Below, piece after piece: positions 11,139 to 20,000 of a stretch of DNA of 20,000 nucleotides. Position 1 is the stretch's first letter, and each line of letters begins with the position of its first letter. This DNA is from Botryococcus braunii. Its lineage: Eukaryota; Chlorophyta; Trebouxiophyceae. Both the position numbers and the translations under genes were made by a program. Location: positions 126,381 to 146,380 of the forward strand of contig KV908574.1 of the NCBI GenBank assembly GCA_002005505.1. Reading direction: 5' to 3'. Below the pieces are notes generated by a model that saw nothing but the letters and a program-made list of their open reading frames with translations, did not search any database and was not told where the DNA came from.

Positions 11139-11151
11139 GGGGGGGGGGGGG
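11139..11151 (+). repeat. Poly-G tract (13 G)
   Basis: A run of 13 G on the plus strand, which is poly-C on the sense strand of the ATPase gene. It lies about 170 bp past that gene's stop codon. Confidence 0.9.
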
Positions 11152-11229
11152 CACTTTGGAACAGAGCCATGGAGTAGGAGCAGGACTGACTCATCCAAGA
11201 AAAATGCATTGGGAGCAAATACCCATGTA

Positions 11230-11257
11230 ATCAGCATCCAATCAGCAGGATGCTGAT
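11230..11257 (-). repeat. Hairpin with 10-bp arms downstream of the ATPase stop
   Basis: ATCAGCATCC at 11230-11239 is the exact reverse complement of GGATGCTGAT at 11248-11257, with an 8-base spacer. On the minus strand it lies 60-87 bases beyond the stop codon, so it would be in the 3' untranslated region. Confidence 0.75.
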
Positions 11258-11300
11258 AAATCATGGACAGGCAAAAAGACCTCAATATGCACAATGTCAT

Positions 11301-11316
11301 CAGCAGAAAGCATTAA

Positions 11317-11331
<15 letters not shown>
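11301..11331 (-). promoter_or_regulatory. Perfect 13-bp hairpin spanning the ATPase stop codon
   Basis: CAGCAGAAAGCAT at 11301-11313 pairs perfectly with ATGCTTTCTGCTG at 11319-11331 across a 5-base loop. In the sense orientation the hairpin includes the last four codons (QQKA), and the TAA stop overlaps the loop. A 13-bp perfect stem here could affect termination, mRNA stability or 3' processing. That role is inferred. Confidence 0.55.
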
Positions 11332-19796
<8,465 letters not shown>

Positions 19797-20000
19797 CTGC
19801 ATATCCCGCAAGGCACGTTTTACTTGCCCAATAGAAAGCTGTCTTATTACTTTAGAACTTTCACATATATCTTAGCACTGTGCGATCCCGATTATCTTTG
19901 CAGCCACCAGCAATGCTGCAAGAAGGCAAGTCAAGGAAGCCTTGCAATACGGAGCTGGAGTACCACAATATTGCAAATGACGAAGCTTTGAAGACACCGA
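19797..20000 (-). other. Upstream ATPase intron, right edge of the window
   Basis: The intron preceding the phosphorylation-site exon. I looked on the minus strand for the expected M4 segment with PEGLP and for AYSMKK-like sequence and found neither, so the previous exon lies beyond base 20000. Confidence 0.8.

Larger units (their letters stand above)
5634..11316. other. Gene-poor stretch downstream of the ATPase gene
   Basis: No open frame over this 5.7 kb gives a recognisable protein on either strand. The plus strand is mostly A/C-rich, so the minus strand, the sense strand of the ATPase gene, is G/T-rich. Patches around 8860-9130 and 9560-9990 have the opposite bias. Items listed separately: a tRNA-like fragment, an 11-bp tandem repeat at 6128-6151, a possible AATAAA on the minus strand at 6221-6226, the large hairpin at 10636-10727, a poly-G run at 11139-11151 and a small hairpin at 11230-11257. 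It may be a long 3' untranslated region plus intergenic DNA. Confidence 0.55.

Overview
This is a eukaryotic nuclear window. The main gene is cut by spliceosomal introns with GT-AG ends. Introns and flanks are full of long (AC)n, (AG)n and poly-G tracts, and there are no bacterial-style operons. The protein belongs to the plant/algal side of the P2B Ca2+-ATPases. A second, small putative exon uses about 86% G/C-ending codons. Together these suggest a repeat-rich green alga of the Chlamydomonas/Dunaliella kind, but the lineage call is an inference and not secure.

Layout. (1) 1-468: an (AC)n array running off the left edge, then G-rich low-complexity DNA with a G-quadruplex motif. (2) 469-684, plus strand: a probable last coding exon of an unidentified membrane protein. 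(3) 685-5566: nearly 5 kb with no recognisable coding sequence, mostly G/T-rich on the plus strand. (4) 5567-5633: an (AC)n array, with a tRNA-like fragment nearby. (5) 5634-11316: over 5 kb with no recognisable gene, mostly A/C-rich on the plus strand but with G/T-rich patches. It contains a striking 92-nt fold-back hairpin at 10636-10727 and two smaller hairpins next to the stop codon of the next gene. (6) 11317-19796, minus strand: ten exons of a P2B Ca2+-ATPase (PMCA/ACA type), from the phosphorylation motif to the stop codon, 688 residues. The N-terminus, M1-M4 and the actuator domain lie beyond the right edge. (7) 19797-20000: intron only.

The ATPase model rests on conserved motifs and on reading phases that agree at all nine introns. 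Its most unusual part is exon 8, a 92-residue stretch with six cysteines and two N-glycosylation sequons. It falls in the extracytosolic loop between M7 and M8, which is short in land-plant ACAs. The C-terminal tail after M10 is only about ten residues, so there is no animal-type C-terminal calmodulin-binding domain. The plus-strand exon and the ATPase gene converge on the gene-poor middle of the window. Either both transcripts have very long 3' regions or unrecognised non-coding genes lie between them.
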